Shown one piece after another: positions 1 to 7,184 of a stretch of 41,402 nucleotides of DNA (the first letter of the stretch is position 1; every line of letters starts with the position of its first letter). Under the pieces are notes generated by a model. The model had not been told where the DNA came from, did not search any database, and saw nothing but the letters and a program-made list of their open reading frames with translations. The position numbers and the translations under genes are program-made. Origin of the DNA: a candidate division WWE3 bacterium RIFOXYB1_FULL_43_24 (GTDB lineage Bacteria; Patescibacteriota; WWE3; UBA101185; UBA10185); the NCBI GenBank assembly GCA_001773135.1, contig MEVX01000010.1, positions 1 through 41,402 of the forward strand. Direction: 5' to 3'.

Positions 1-269
1 AAATCCAGCGAGATAAATAGTGATGTTTCCTCGCGGCCTTTTTCATCGTTGAATGTTCCGATTGAATATTTAGCGTTTGTAAACCCATTTTCCGATATCT
101 TTTCCTGAAGATCGGGAATACTTTTAAGTCCGTCTCCGTACATAAATGCTTTAAACTTCTCCATTCCCATAGCTGACATTAAGTTTGGATGGTTTTCGGA
201 CAATATTTCCATTCTGTCGAGCACGTCCGTTTTATCCAGTTCTTGTTCAAATGAGCTTTCTATCATCAT
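1..269 (-). CDS. Hypothetical protein, N-terminal part (runs off left edge)
   Basis: An open frame of 89 codons begins at an ATG ending at 269 and continues off the left end without a stop. The protein is charged and starts MMIESSFEQELDKTDVL; I see no membrane segment or recognised motif. A CATAAT hexamer at 275-280 (minus strand) lies 5 nt from this ATG, or 8 nt from the next ATG, matching the leaderless pattern seen elsewhere in the window. Function unknown. Confidence 0.6.
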   Translation of the reverse strand, partial: MMIESSFEQELDKTDVLDRMEILSENHPNLMSAMGMEKFKAFMYGDGLKSIPDLQEKISENGFTNAKYSIGTFNDEKGREETSLFISLD

Positions 270-318
270 TTAAAATTATGACAGCGTATTGTTAGAACAT
301 CAATATTTGGGATATTAC

Positions 319-486
319 TTATAAGTATGGGGGTTCCATGTTCATTGAACCGACTTCCAAAATTTTACCTGTCGGTAAAAGTTCGTGAAATCTTTTCATT
401 TCGGTTGTCCGGAATGTTGATTCCTCGTAATCGTGGTGAGATTATGCCCACCCCTCAGTCTTTGCGTAGTAATACTCTTCGGGCAT
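319..486 (-). pseudogene. Eroded N-terminus of a class I SAM-dependent methyltransferase
   Basis: Reading from ATG 486, the frame gives MPEEYYYAKTEGWA, an in-frame TAA at 442-444, then in the same frame SHHDYEESTFRTTEMKRFHE and LLPTGKILEVGS, and a second stop at 319-321. The phrase GKILEVGS is what motif I (GxGxG region) of class I methyltransferases looks like just before its glycines, and TEMKRFHELLPTGKILEVG reads as the usual start of that domain. The rest of the domain, about 150-200 residues, is missing. I read this as a decayed or 3'-truncated gene. The in-frame match across the TAA argues that the stop is a fairly recent mutation. It cannot make a working enzyme unless the missing part lies elsewhere. 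Confidence 0.55.
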
Positions 487-489
487 AAA

Positions 490-699
490 CTAAACTTTTT
501 TTCGGTTCTTAATCTTCTCTACGACCAAGTAAATTAGAGGTAAAATTCCCACGGAATTAACAACCAATAGCGCTACAAACCAGTACTTTTGGTTCTTTTG
601 AGCGCTTTTCCATAGCGCGAGTCCTCTTAAAACCAGATCCCACAAAATAAGCGGGTAAAATATGTAAGGGTTCTGAGTGATTGCTTCTAATGGTTGCAT
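490..699 (-). CDS. DUF5652-like small membrane protein
   Basis: The 69-residue protein has two hydrophobic segments (about 11-30 and 40-60) joined by a short basic loop, and a basic tail ending KIKNRKKV. The phrases LWDLVLRGLALWKSAQ and NSVGILPLIYLVVEK fit the DUF5652 family as I recall it, a small membrane protein common in Patescibacteria with no known function. It starts 7 nt after the stop of the gene at 707-1024 and is probably cotranscribed with it. No Shine-Dalgarno is evident. Confidence 0.65.
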   Translation of the reverse strand: MQPLEAITQNPYIFYPLILWDLVLRGLALWKSAQKNQKYWFVALLVVNSVGILPLIYLVVEKIKNRKKV

Positions 700-706
700 A
701 GTTAAG

Positions 707-1024
707 TTAGCTTAAAAATAAAATAAAAATAAATAACGCGAAATAGATTAATCCCCACGCCACGGTCCACCCGACAAGGGTAAACGCTTCCCTGTATTTT
801 TTATCCCAAAACAAGACACCCGCACGTCCCAATATCATGACCGCAGAAATAACGGCGGATATTACAAAAAGGAGAAGCATTACGATTGGAGCATAAAATT
901 CCGACACAGGTTTACTAAAAGTGGGAGTTACAAAGTTAAAAAAGAACGAAATTAAAATTAAATACACCACAAATCCGGAAGCCTGCAAAAAAGCCAAAAA
1001 TGGAATGGAAAACTTTCTAATCAT
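707..1024 (-). CDS. Small three-helix membrane protein, unknown function
   Basis: The protein has 105 residues and three clear hydrophobic segments (about 10-33, 45-68 and 82-104), with a short basic cytoplasmic loop (WDKKYREAF) before the last one. I do not recognise a family. The start at 1024 is supported by a TATAAT hexamer at 1031-1036 (minus strand) only 6 nt upstream, suggesting a leaderless transcript. It is the first gene of a two-gene unit with the DUF5652-like gene. Confidence 0.6.
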   Translation of the reverse strand: MIRKFSIPFLAFLQASGFVVYLILISFFFNFVTPTFSKPVSEFYAPIVMLLLFVISAVISAVMILGRAGVLFWDKKYREAFTLVGWTVAWGLIYFALFIFILFLS

Positions 1025-1030
1025 GGGTTT

Positions 1031-1036
1031 ATTATA
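1031..1036 (-). promoter_or_regulatory. -10 element for a leaderless transcript
   Basis: TATAAT lies 6 nt before the ATG at 1024, so transcription would start at or next to the start codon. No Shine-Dalgarno fits in the space. Consensus match and spacing only; no transcript data. Confidence 0.5.
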
Positions 1037-1122
1037 CTCTTTGTGGCAGTTTCTATTGTTAAATCCGTTAATTTATACGCTATACACGTGTAATTTTTGT
1101 CTACAGCCCATACGCCAAATTT

Positions 1123-1620
1123 TTATCTGCCCACGGGTAAACTTTCGCAGGCTTCGCCATCCTTATCACCGTCTAATCGGTTGACGTCATTTCCCAGGCC
1201 GCCGACTTTTTCATAAAAGTTTTGGGCATCGGGCTGTGTTGAAAAGTCATCGCAATTATAATCGTTCGAAGCTTTACCTTTTGTGGAGTCGGTTGTTGTG
1301 TTACCGAACATGTCGAATAAAACATTTCCTGATTCGTCTCTTGTGACTTTTGATTCTTCAAAGGATTTTGTTTGGATTAGTTTTTGCAGATCCCAATCGT
1401 TATTTGAAACCTCCATACCAAGTGCTGCCAATAACGCTATAAAAGCAACTGCTAAAGCAATTCTAGCTTTTTCCCATATAACAAAAAGTACAGCAACGAC
1501 GGCCAAAAGAAATATTATTATTCCGAGTCTAAGCTTTTTGTTTCCCCGGATATTTTTCTTGGGTTTTGCGGAAATAGTTTCAACGCCACTATCCATAGTT
1601 GTAGCATTATTTTCTTCCAT
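1123..1620 (-). CDS. Membrane-anchored protein with C-terminal Excalibur domain
   Basis: The protein has 165 residues. A basic N-terminal stretch ([13 protein letters not shown]) is followed by two closely spaced hydrophobic segments (about 33-48 and 53-68), a linker, and a C-terminal domain from about residue 120. That domain has the Excalibur pattern: YNCDDF near its start, then [14 protein letters not shown], where DxDxDGxxCE is the Excalibur calcium-binding motif and the two cysteines usually pair. Excalibur domains occur on extracellular proteins and are often joined to nucleases; no nuclease domain is present here. A TATACT hexamer at 1627-1632 lies 6 nt upstream of the ATG, so the mRNA may be leaderless. 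Confidence 0.75.
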   Translation of the reverse strand: MEENNATTMDSGVETISAKPKKNIRGNKKLRLGIIIFLLAVVAVLFVIWEKARIALAVAFIALLAALGMEVSNNDWDLQKLIQTKSFEESKVTRDESGNVLFDMFGNTTTDSTKGKASNDYNCDDFSTQPDAQNFYEKVGGLGNDVNRLDGDKDGEACESLPVGR

Positions 1621-1686
1621 GCTTTGAGTATACTATTTTTTCTAAAGTGCTCAAGGTAATCACAGTGATCACACGCAGTTTTTAAT

Positions 1687-1714
1687 TTGACACCCTAACC
1701 CGCGTGAGTATAAT
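1687..1714 (+). promoter_or_regulatory. Consensus sigma-70-type promoter
   Basis: TTGACA (1687-1692) and TATAAT (1709-1714), both perfect matches, are separated by 16 nt. Transcription would start near 1721, giving a leader of about 54 nt before the ATG at 1775. The promoter at 8341-8368 has the same layout and also starts TTGACACCC. Confidence 0.75.
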
Positions 1715-1774
1715 ACGGGTAATTTCCAAGCATTAAAATCAAATGCATGACCGGACTAATAAGAGGAGGTTAAG

Positions 1775-2131
1775 ATGTACAGCTACGGGTTCTACCTGAC
1801 GACACTAATAAATGTCGGCATTTCTCTGGACATGCTGCTTTTATTAAGTGTGTTACTGGCAAATAGCATACCGGCTTCCAAAGTACAGCCTCTACCTCAT
1901 GTACCGCCTTTTGTAGAGTACATACCTGAGGAAGAATGGGAAGAGTTTGTAGGTAAGGTAGAAAAGGATAAATATAAAGTGGGCCCTAAATTTGTCCCTA
2001 TAGTTCCGCCCGAAGGCGGGGAGCCTGAGAAGCCCAAACCCGAACCCAAGAAACCCGCGTCTGCTGATCCGGATCTCACGATAGTTATTGAGGGGGTGGA
2101 TAATAAGTTTGAGAGTTCCGCATTTTCGTAG
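1775..2131 (+). CDS. Short proline-rich protein with N-terminal hydrophobic segment
   Basis: The protein has 118 residues. One hydrophobic stretch (about 8-32) could be a membrane anchor or an uncleaved signal. It is followed by an acidic section (YIPEEEWEEFVGKVEKDKYK) and a Pro/Lys/Glu-rich linker (about 67-95, PEKPKPEPKKP). I recognise no family. The start is firm: AAGAGGAGG sits 6 nt before the ATG, a full consensus promoter lies upstream, and a strong intrinsic terminator follows. It is therefore a stand-alone, probably well-expressed transcription unit. Confidence 0.65.
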   Translation: MYSYGFYLTTLINVGISLDMLLLLSVLLANSIPASKVQPLPHVPPFVEYIPEEEWEEFVGKVEKDKYKVGPKFVPIVPPEGGEPEKPKPEPKKPASADPDLTIVIEGVDNKFESSAFS

Positions 2132-2144
2132 CTGCCCGTTAACA

Positions 2145-2190
2145 CCGGAGATACTCTTTAAAAAAGATGTCTCCGGCTTTTTTTATTTTT
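2145..2190 (+). terminator. Intrinsic terminator
   Basis: CCGGAGA (2145-2151) pairs with TCTCCGG (2170-2176) and is followed by a run of T residues broken once by A. It ends the gene at 1775-2131. The T-run overlaps the stop codon of the convergent ATPase gene. Confidence 0.8.
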
Positions 2191-4681
2191 GAAAACGCAC
2201 TCTTTTTATACGGCTTGCAGTTTGCCCGAATGGGATGTTTATTGATTTGGAATGATTAACTACCATTTTAAAAATCTCGACTGCGAAAAACACCAGTAGT
2301 GAAAAACTAAAAGCGATCAGCCAATGATTTACGCTTAAAGCACTTATCTCGAAAAACTGTCTTGAAACAGCTGTTGAAAACGGTAGGTATTGAAGTGCTA
2401 ACCCGCCGATTACAGCCGCAAGTAAGTACTTATTGTTAAACAAATGATTTTTCCAAAATGGTTTTTTGGGCTCTCTTATGGCAAAGACATAAATCAGAGA
2501 GTTCAGACCTATTGTTATAAATGTAAATGATCTCGCCAAAACCAAGTCACCTGTTGAATTGTAAATGTATACGAAGGAACCCAACGCTATAAGACCCACG
2601 AGGAGACTTACAAATGAGATCAATAAAATCATTTGTGTATTAACAAGGAGCTCTTTAGTCGAACGGGGAGCTTCGTACATAATATCTTCTCTCTTTGGGT
2701 CTATTGTTAGTGCCAAATTGGGGAATCCGTCAGACACCAGATTAACCCAAAGTATTTGAACAGCTGTTATTGGCAGGGGTACTCCCAGTATTATTCCACC
2801 CAGAACAACGATAATTTCTCCGAAGGCATCGCACAGAAGATATAGAATAATTTTCCTAATGTTTTCAAACATTACTCTACCCTCTTCTACCGCGGCAATA
2901 ATGGTTGAGAAATTAGAATCGAGTAAAACAAGATCGGCAGATTCTTTTGCAACATCCGAAGCCTCTCCCACAACAACGCCGATATCCGATTTGTGTAAAG
3001 CCGGAGCGTCGTTTACTCCATCTCCTACCATAGCCACAACCTCCCCATTGTTTTTTAGGGCGTCTACTATTAAAAGTTTTTGGTCAGGAGTTGTTCTTGC
3101 GAATAGTTTTATATTTTTAACCTGGCGGGCAAGTTCGTCAGCCGAAAGTATAGAAAGCTGCTCCCCGGTCATTATTTGGTCTTTTGTTACGGGAATTCCC
3201 AGTTCCGATAGAACGAACTCCGATGTATTTGCATAGTCACCTGTTATAACCATTACTTTTATTCCGGCAATTTTGGCTTGTTCCAGAGCGTCCTTAACTC
3301 CCATTCTTACGGGGTCGGAAAACACCAATAAACCTACCCAGGATAAGTCACCTTTAGCGTCCGAGGTATCCAGAGTTATTTTCTCAACAGGGACTTCTTT
3401 TCTTGCAAAGCCCACTACTCTCTTTCCCTGTTTTGTAAGATTATCTATGGATGACACTACTTCCGCTTTTTCTTCATCGGATAAGGTCGTCCATTGGAGA
3501 AGTATTTCGGGGGCACCGTTCACAAATACTATGTTTTTTTCCTCGTTCCACTTGTTCAGACAGATCGAAAAGCGGTCTTTGGATGAAAAGGGTATGCTGT
3601 CTATTCTTGGAAGACTTGGTGTAGAATCTCCCATTATTTGTTTTCCCCACTCATAAGCCGATATCACGATAGGATCGTCTAAGTCGTTTGCCAGTAATGA
3701 CTGAATTGCCAACTCCTCTTTTTTTCCTATGTAGTCGACGACTTTCATTTGTCCCTGTGTTAATGTTCCTGTTTTATCGACGCATATAACCGTGACGCCA
3801 CCCAAAGTTTCGGCCGCCGCCAGCTTTCTAACAAGACCTTTTCGTTTAAGAATTTTTTGCATTCCTACAGCAAGAACAACTGTCAGAGAAACCAAGAGAC
3901 CTTCGGGGATACTTGAAACTGCCAAAGCCACCGAGGTGGTAAATATTTCTACGAGACTAAATTCGTGTATGAGCCCCACTATAAAGACGACAGTAATCAA
4001 CAATCCGATTACAATCAAAAGCTGTTTGCTGAACGTCTTTAACTGTCTTTGAAGCGGAGTAACCTCTTTTTCTTCCTGTATTTGCTCCGCGATTTTACCC
4101 ATTTTCGTGGAGGTGCCGATGGCTTCTATTTGAATTACGGCTTGTCCTGAAACGACCGTGGTTCCCATGAATAGACCGTCGTCCCTAACTTTTTTAACTG
4201 CCACGCTTTCTCCGGTCAAGATAGCTTCGTTCACGTGAAGTCTGTTCGAAGACAATATTTTTCCGTCTGCCGGTATTTTGTCTCCCTGGTTCAAGATTAC
4301 AATGTCGCCGGGAACAATTTGGCTCGAATCTATTAAAACCCTATTGCCGTCGCGAATTGCAGTTGCCTCGTCCGAAATGAATTTTTTTAGCGCGGCAAGA
4401 GCATTCGAAGTTTTGTATTCCTGTACAAAACCTAAAGTTGTGTTGATCACAACGGCCAAAAGAATTATAAAAGCGTTTGCATACTCCCCTATGATAAAAG
4501 TAATTATTGAGGACGCGAGCAAAACGTATACCAACGGGCTTTTGAGTTGTGATAAAAATAGGTAAAGTTTGCTTGGGGGAGCCTTTTCCGGAAGTACATT
4601 AAGTCCGTATTGTTCCTGCCGTTCAGTTACCTCGGTGCTTGTGAGTCCTTTTTCTTCTGTTAGGAACGGGTAGTTTTTCAT
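2183..4681 (-). CDS. P-type cation-transporting ATPase (P2-type, calcium-like)
   Basis: This 832-residue protein has the full P2 ATPase layout: an N-terminal cation-ATPase domain, two helices, the actuator domain with LTGES (about 155-159), the helix-4 ion-binding motif SSIPEGL (about 256-262), the phosphorylation motif DKTGTLT with Asp at about 302, the nucleotide-binding domain, the hinge VAMVGDGVNDAPALHKSD, and a C-terminal block of six helices. The PEGL motif, a Glu in helix 5 (DAFGEI) and NLVSDG in helix 6 fit a calcium or related divalent cation pump of the plasma membrane, but substrate cannot be fixed from motifs. Length is usual for the family. It appears to be its own transcription unit with a short leader; TATACT lies about 16 nt before the ATG. 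Confidence 0.9.
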   Translation of the reverse strand: MKNYPFLTEEKGLTSTEVTERQEQYGLNVLPEKAPPSKLYLFLSQLKSPLVYVLLASSIITFIIGEYANAFIILLAVVINTTLGFVQEYKTSNALAALKKFISDEATAIRDGNRVLIDSSQIVPGDIVILNQGDKIPADGKILSSNRLHVNEAILTGESVAVKKVRDDGLFMGTTVVSGQAVIQIEAIGTSTKMGKIAEQIQEEKEVTPLQRQLKTFSKQLLIVIGLLITVVFIVGLIHEFSLVEIFTTSVALAVSSIPEGLLVSLTVVLAVGMQKILKRKGLVRKLAAAETLGGVTVICVDKTGTLTQGQMKVVDYIGKKEELAIQSLLANDLDDPIVISAYEWGKQIMGDSTPSLPRIDSIPFSSKDRFSICLNKWNEEKNIVFVNGAPEILLQWTTLSDEEKAEVVSSIDNLTKQGKRVVGFARKEVPVEKITLDTSDAKGDLSWVGLLVFSDPVRMGVKDALEQAKIAGIKVMVITGDYANTSEFVLSELGIPVTKDQIMTGEQLSILSADELARQVKNIKLFARTTPDQKLLIVDALKNNGEVVAMVGDGVNDAPALHKSDIGVVVGEASDVAKESADLVLLDSNFSTIIAAVEEGRVMFENIRKIILYLLCDAFGEIIVVLGGIILGVPLPITAVQILWVNLVSDGFPNLALTIDPKREDIMYEAPRSTKELLVNTQMILLISFVSLLVGLIALGSFVYIYNSTGDLVLARSFTFITIGLNSLIYVFAIREPKKPFWKNHLFNNKYLLAAVIGGLALQYLPFSTAVSRQFFEISALSVNHWLIAFSFSLLVFFAVEIFKMVVNHSKSINIPFGQTASRIKRVRFQK

Positions 4682-4737
4682 AACTTAAACTGCATTAAGT
4701 ATAGCAAGCTTGTGCATTTTTGGGGTATAACTTTCGG

Positions 4738-4959
4738 TTAATTGGAGTTTTTGCTGTCGGTGCTTTTCCACGCTTTCCACGACACCTCGGCCTCTTTTTT
4801 TGTAACAACTTTAATGGCAATTCCCATCTGTACCAGCACGTAGTCCCCCACTTTTAATGGCATTCCGCCGGCGAGAGCCTGTCTCGTCTCAGTAGGATAT
4901 TCAATTATTAGCTTCCCGCCTTGGATCTCTTTTACTATACCCGGTATTGCTAAACACAT
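4738..4959 (-). CDS. hypC: Hydrogenase maturation chaperone HypC
   Basis: The protein has 73 residues and begins MCLAIPGIVKEI, the signature start of HypC/HupF chaperones. Cys2 is the residue that HypC uses to bind the Fe(CN)2CO precursor and the large-subunit precursor. The central GDYVLVQMGIAIKVV is the conserved beta-barrel segment. The family requires Met-Cys at the N-terminus, which fixes this start although the frame stays open further upstream. It is divergent from the hydrogenase genes across 21 bp. The other maturation factors (HypA, B, D, E, F) are not in this window. Confidence 0.92.
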   Translation of the reverse strand: MCLAIPGIVKEIQGGKLIIEYPTETRQALAGGMPLKVGDYVLVQMGIAIKVVTKKEAEVSWKAWKSTDSKNSN

Positions 4960-4980
4960 GTATCTGTTATTATACATAAT
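4960..4980. promoter_or_regulatory. Shared bidirectional -10 element between hypC and the hydrogenase operon
   Basis: Only 21 bp separate the two divergent ATGs. On the plus strand TATTAT (4968-4973), preceded by TGT, lies 7 nt before the hydrogenase ATG. On the minus strand TATAAT (4969-4974) lies 9 nt before the hypC ATG. The two hexamers overlap by five bases because the element is nearly palindromic. There is no room for a ribosome-binding site on either side, so both mRNAs would be leaderless or nearly so. Confidence 0.6.
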
Positions 4981-5505
4981 ATGGAATCTGCCAATGTTGC
5001 TGCTCAATCCACAGAAAAAAAGAAACTCGTTGTAGGTTGGTTTTCTTTTACCTGCAGTGAGGACAGCACAATTTTGTTTACCGAGCTTTTGAACGACCAC
5101 TTCGTCGAATGGAAAACGCTTGTCGAATTCAGACATTTAAAAGCTTTAAAGACTAAAAATTCTATCGAAAATCTGGACGTTGCTTTTATTGAAGGCGCGA
5201 TTTCTTCAGAAAAACAGGCAACAGAAGTCACTAAAATCCGAAATAACTCGAAATATGTAGTGGCAATAGGCGCGTGCGCGTGCAACGGACTTCCCTCTGC
5301 GAGCAGAAACATGTTCGTCCCTGAAAATACTAGCTTCAAAACCAAATGGTATATGGAACACTTTGATTATGCTGCTAAAGTGAAAAAACTCGAAGACGTT
5401 ATTAAAGTCGACGACAAGGTTGACGGGTGTCCAATGAACGCCGAAGCGTTTAAAACAGCTCTCTGGAAGTACTTAAAATTATTTAAAATAGTCGAAAATG
5501 CATAG
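4981..5505 (+). CDS. [NiFe]-hydrogenase small subunit, short form
   Basis: The protein has 174 residues. Residues 66-102 (LDVAFIEGAISS, VVAIGACACNG) and DGCP at 148-151 match the proximal-cluster domain of group 3 type hydrogenase small subunits. The usual CxxC of the first motif is replaced by FTCSEDS (about 23-29), leaving Cys25, Cys99 or Cys101, and Cys150 as possible cluster ligands. The cysteine-rich C-terminal region that holds two further clusters in longer subunits (about 250-300 residues) is absent. The subunit would form the electron-exit half of a soluble hydrogenase with the next gene, which overlaps it by 8 nt. There is no Tat signal, so it is cytoplasmic. Confidence 0.85.
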   Translation: MESANVAAQSTEKKKLVVGWFSFTCSEDSTILFTELLNDHFVEWKTLVEFRHLKALKTKNSIENLDVAFIEGAISSEKQATEVTKIRNNSKYVVAIGACACNGLPSASRNMFVPENTSFKTKWYMEHFDYAAKVKKLEDVIKVDDKVDGCPMNAEAFKTALWKYLKLFKIVENA

Positions 5506-6799
5506 CGGGAATATAACGATCGAAAATATAACTAAAATTGAGGGGACCGCCGGCGTTGAAGTTACTATTGAAAATGACAAGGTAACCGACCTTAAATTTA
5601 TTATTAAGGATTATAGAAGATTCTATACCGAAGCCGTACTAGGTAAGCCGTATATTGCTTCTCCTTCGTTTTTATCAAGAATTTGCGGTACCTGCTCGGT
5701 CGCCCATCTTTTTGCGTCTCTCGAAGCAATAGAAAAATCTCAGGACATTGTATTAACCGAGCAAACGCGTTTATTACGCAGGGTTGCGTATGACGGTTTA
5801 ATGATTCGCGACCACGCTCTGCATTTATACTTTTTCGTTTTGCCTGATGTCTTAGGCATTGATTCTATTTTGGACATACCGGATACTCACAATGACCCCG
5901 GGCACATACTCCTTCACGATTCGTTTGATATAAAAAAGCTCGGGACCGATATAACTGACGTAATTATCGGAGCTGCAATTCACGCACCATATCCGACGGT
6001 TGGTGGTTTTCTAAGAACCCCGGACCCGGCTAAATTCCCGGCTTTAATAGAAAGATTGGAGAAAATAAGACCGCAGGTTCTACGGGGGATTAAAACTTTT
6101 TACGATTATAAACAGGAGCAAGTAAGTGACTCGGACTTTTTATGTTTAAGAAACAGCACTAGTTTTGATTTCATCGAGGGAGAGATTACAAACTCCGACG
6201 GTAAGGCGATTTCAGAAAGCAATTTCCATGATTTTTTGAAATCTGTTGTCGTACCCTACTCACAATCAGAGGGTTATGTTTTTTCAGATGAACACGATAA
6301 CTATTTAGTAGGTTCGCTGGCCAGAATTAATTTTAATAAAGACCTTCTTAATCCGAGAACCAAACAGGATTGTGAAGAATATCTGAGTGTTTTTCCGTCA
6401 AGAAACATTCACCACAATAACTTGGCTCAGGCAATCGAAATTCTCCAGTGTGTGGACGACGCGCTCGATATTTTAAAAGGTATAAAGGTGGTCGACGAAA
6501 AGCCCGTCAAGATGCCCAAAAAGGCCGGTGTTGGAGTCGGAGTTGTGGAGGCTCCGAGAGGAACTTTGTATCACATGGCGCGGGTCAACGATAAAGGGAT
6601 GATAGAAGACTATGATGTTATTGTCCCGACCTCCCAGAACCAGATAAATATAGAAAAAGATCTGAAAAAGTACTTTGGTGCAAACCTGGATAAACCTGAA
6701 GATGTTCTTAGAGTGGAAGCCGAAAAAATAATCCGCGCCTACGATCCCTGCATGTCTTGCGCCACTAACTTCTTAAAGATTTCCTGGATCCGAAAGTAA
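5498..6799 (+). CDS. [NiFe]-hydrogenase large (catalytic) subunit
   Basis: The protein has 433 residues. The L1 motif RICGTCSVAH (about 61-70) and L2 motif DPCMSCATN (about 416-424) supply the four cysteines that bind the Ni-Fe centre, so it should be catalytic for reversible H2 oxidation. The IENITKIEG start and VEAPRGTLYH segment (about 351-360) are typical of the family. The L2 motif normally ends in His, after which a protease removes a short tail; here that residue is Asn, followed by nine residues FLKISWIRK. Its 3' end overlaps the convergent maturation protease by 61 bp. Closest by pattern to cytoplasmic group 3 enzymes; exact subgroup uncertain. Confidence 0.93.
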   Translation: MHSGNITIENITKIEGTAGVEVTIENDKVTDLKFIIKDYRRFYTEAVLGKPYIASPSFLSRICGTCSVAHLFASLEAIEKSQDIVLTEQTRLLRRVAYDGLMIRDHALHLYFFVLPDVLGIDSILDIPDTHNDPGHILLHDSFDIKKLGTDITDVIIGAAIHAPYPTVGGFLRTPDPAKFPALIERLEKIRPQVLRGIKTFYDYKQEQVSDSDFLCLRNSTSFDFIEGEITNSDGKAISESNFHDFLKSVVVPYSQSEGYVFSDEHDNYLVGSLARINFNKDLLNPRTKQDCEEYLSVFPSRNIHHNNLAQAIEILQCVDDALDILKGIKVVDEKPVKMPKKAGVGVGVVEAPRGTLYHMARVNDKGMIEDYDVIVPTSQNQINIEKDLKKYFGANLDKPEDVLRVEAEKIIRAYDPCMSCATNFLKISWIRK

Positions 6800-7140
6800 T
6801 CTATCTCTTTTTCCATCGGTAGCCCTATTATCGTAACGTTGCCGAGCTTACCCAGTTTCTTAAGATATTTCAGCTGAAATCCCAAATCAAAATCGTGAAC
6901 AGAAACCGAACCGGTATTAATTAGTTTGTCGATGTCACTATCCACTATTAATTCCGGTTCTTCTATTCCTTCTACCGTGTCCATTATGTAAATCTGTTCG
7001 TCGGGCTCAAACGGCAAATCCGCGTTAGGCTCAACTTCTATAAACTCTATTTGAGGGAACACATCACTCAATTTTTTCCGTGCAACAAAAGCTTTGTTGT
7101 CCAAACTTAAATCTTTATTTCCGAATAAATAAACTTTCAT
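6739..7140 (-). CDS. Hydrogenase maturation protease (HycI/HyaD-like)
   Basis: The protein is 133 residues from the ATG at 7140. It starts MKVYLFGNKDLSLDNKAF, the G-N-x-D pattern of the first nickel-sensing motif, followed by IMDTVEG (the second acidic site) and SVHDFDLGFQLKYLKKLG with the histidine of the third, then VTIIGLP. These are the metal-contact regions of the endopeptidases that clip the C-terminal tail of the large subunit after nickel insertion. The family usually runs to about 150-160 residues, so this is a compact member. It is convergent with and overlaps its probable substrate gene by 61 bp. Its last codons lie opposite those for the L2 motif. Confidence 0.8.
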   Translation of the reverse strand: MKVYLFGNKDLSLDNKAFVARKKLSDVFPQIEFIEVEPNADLPFEPDEQIYIMDTVEGIEEPELIVDSDIDKLINTGSVSVHDFDLGFQLKYLKKLGKLGNVTIIGLPMEKEIDYFRIQEIFKKLVAQDMQGS

Positions 7141-7184
7141 TGGCAAACTTTATTTTACAATAGTTTTGTACTAATATCCTTGGT

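Noticed and set aside
4960-5136. Upstream extension of hypC on the minus strand
   Set aside because: The extra residues lie antisense to the hydrogenase small subunit, and HypC must begin Met-Cys; the extension is chance open frame.
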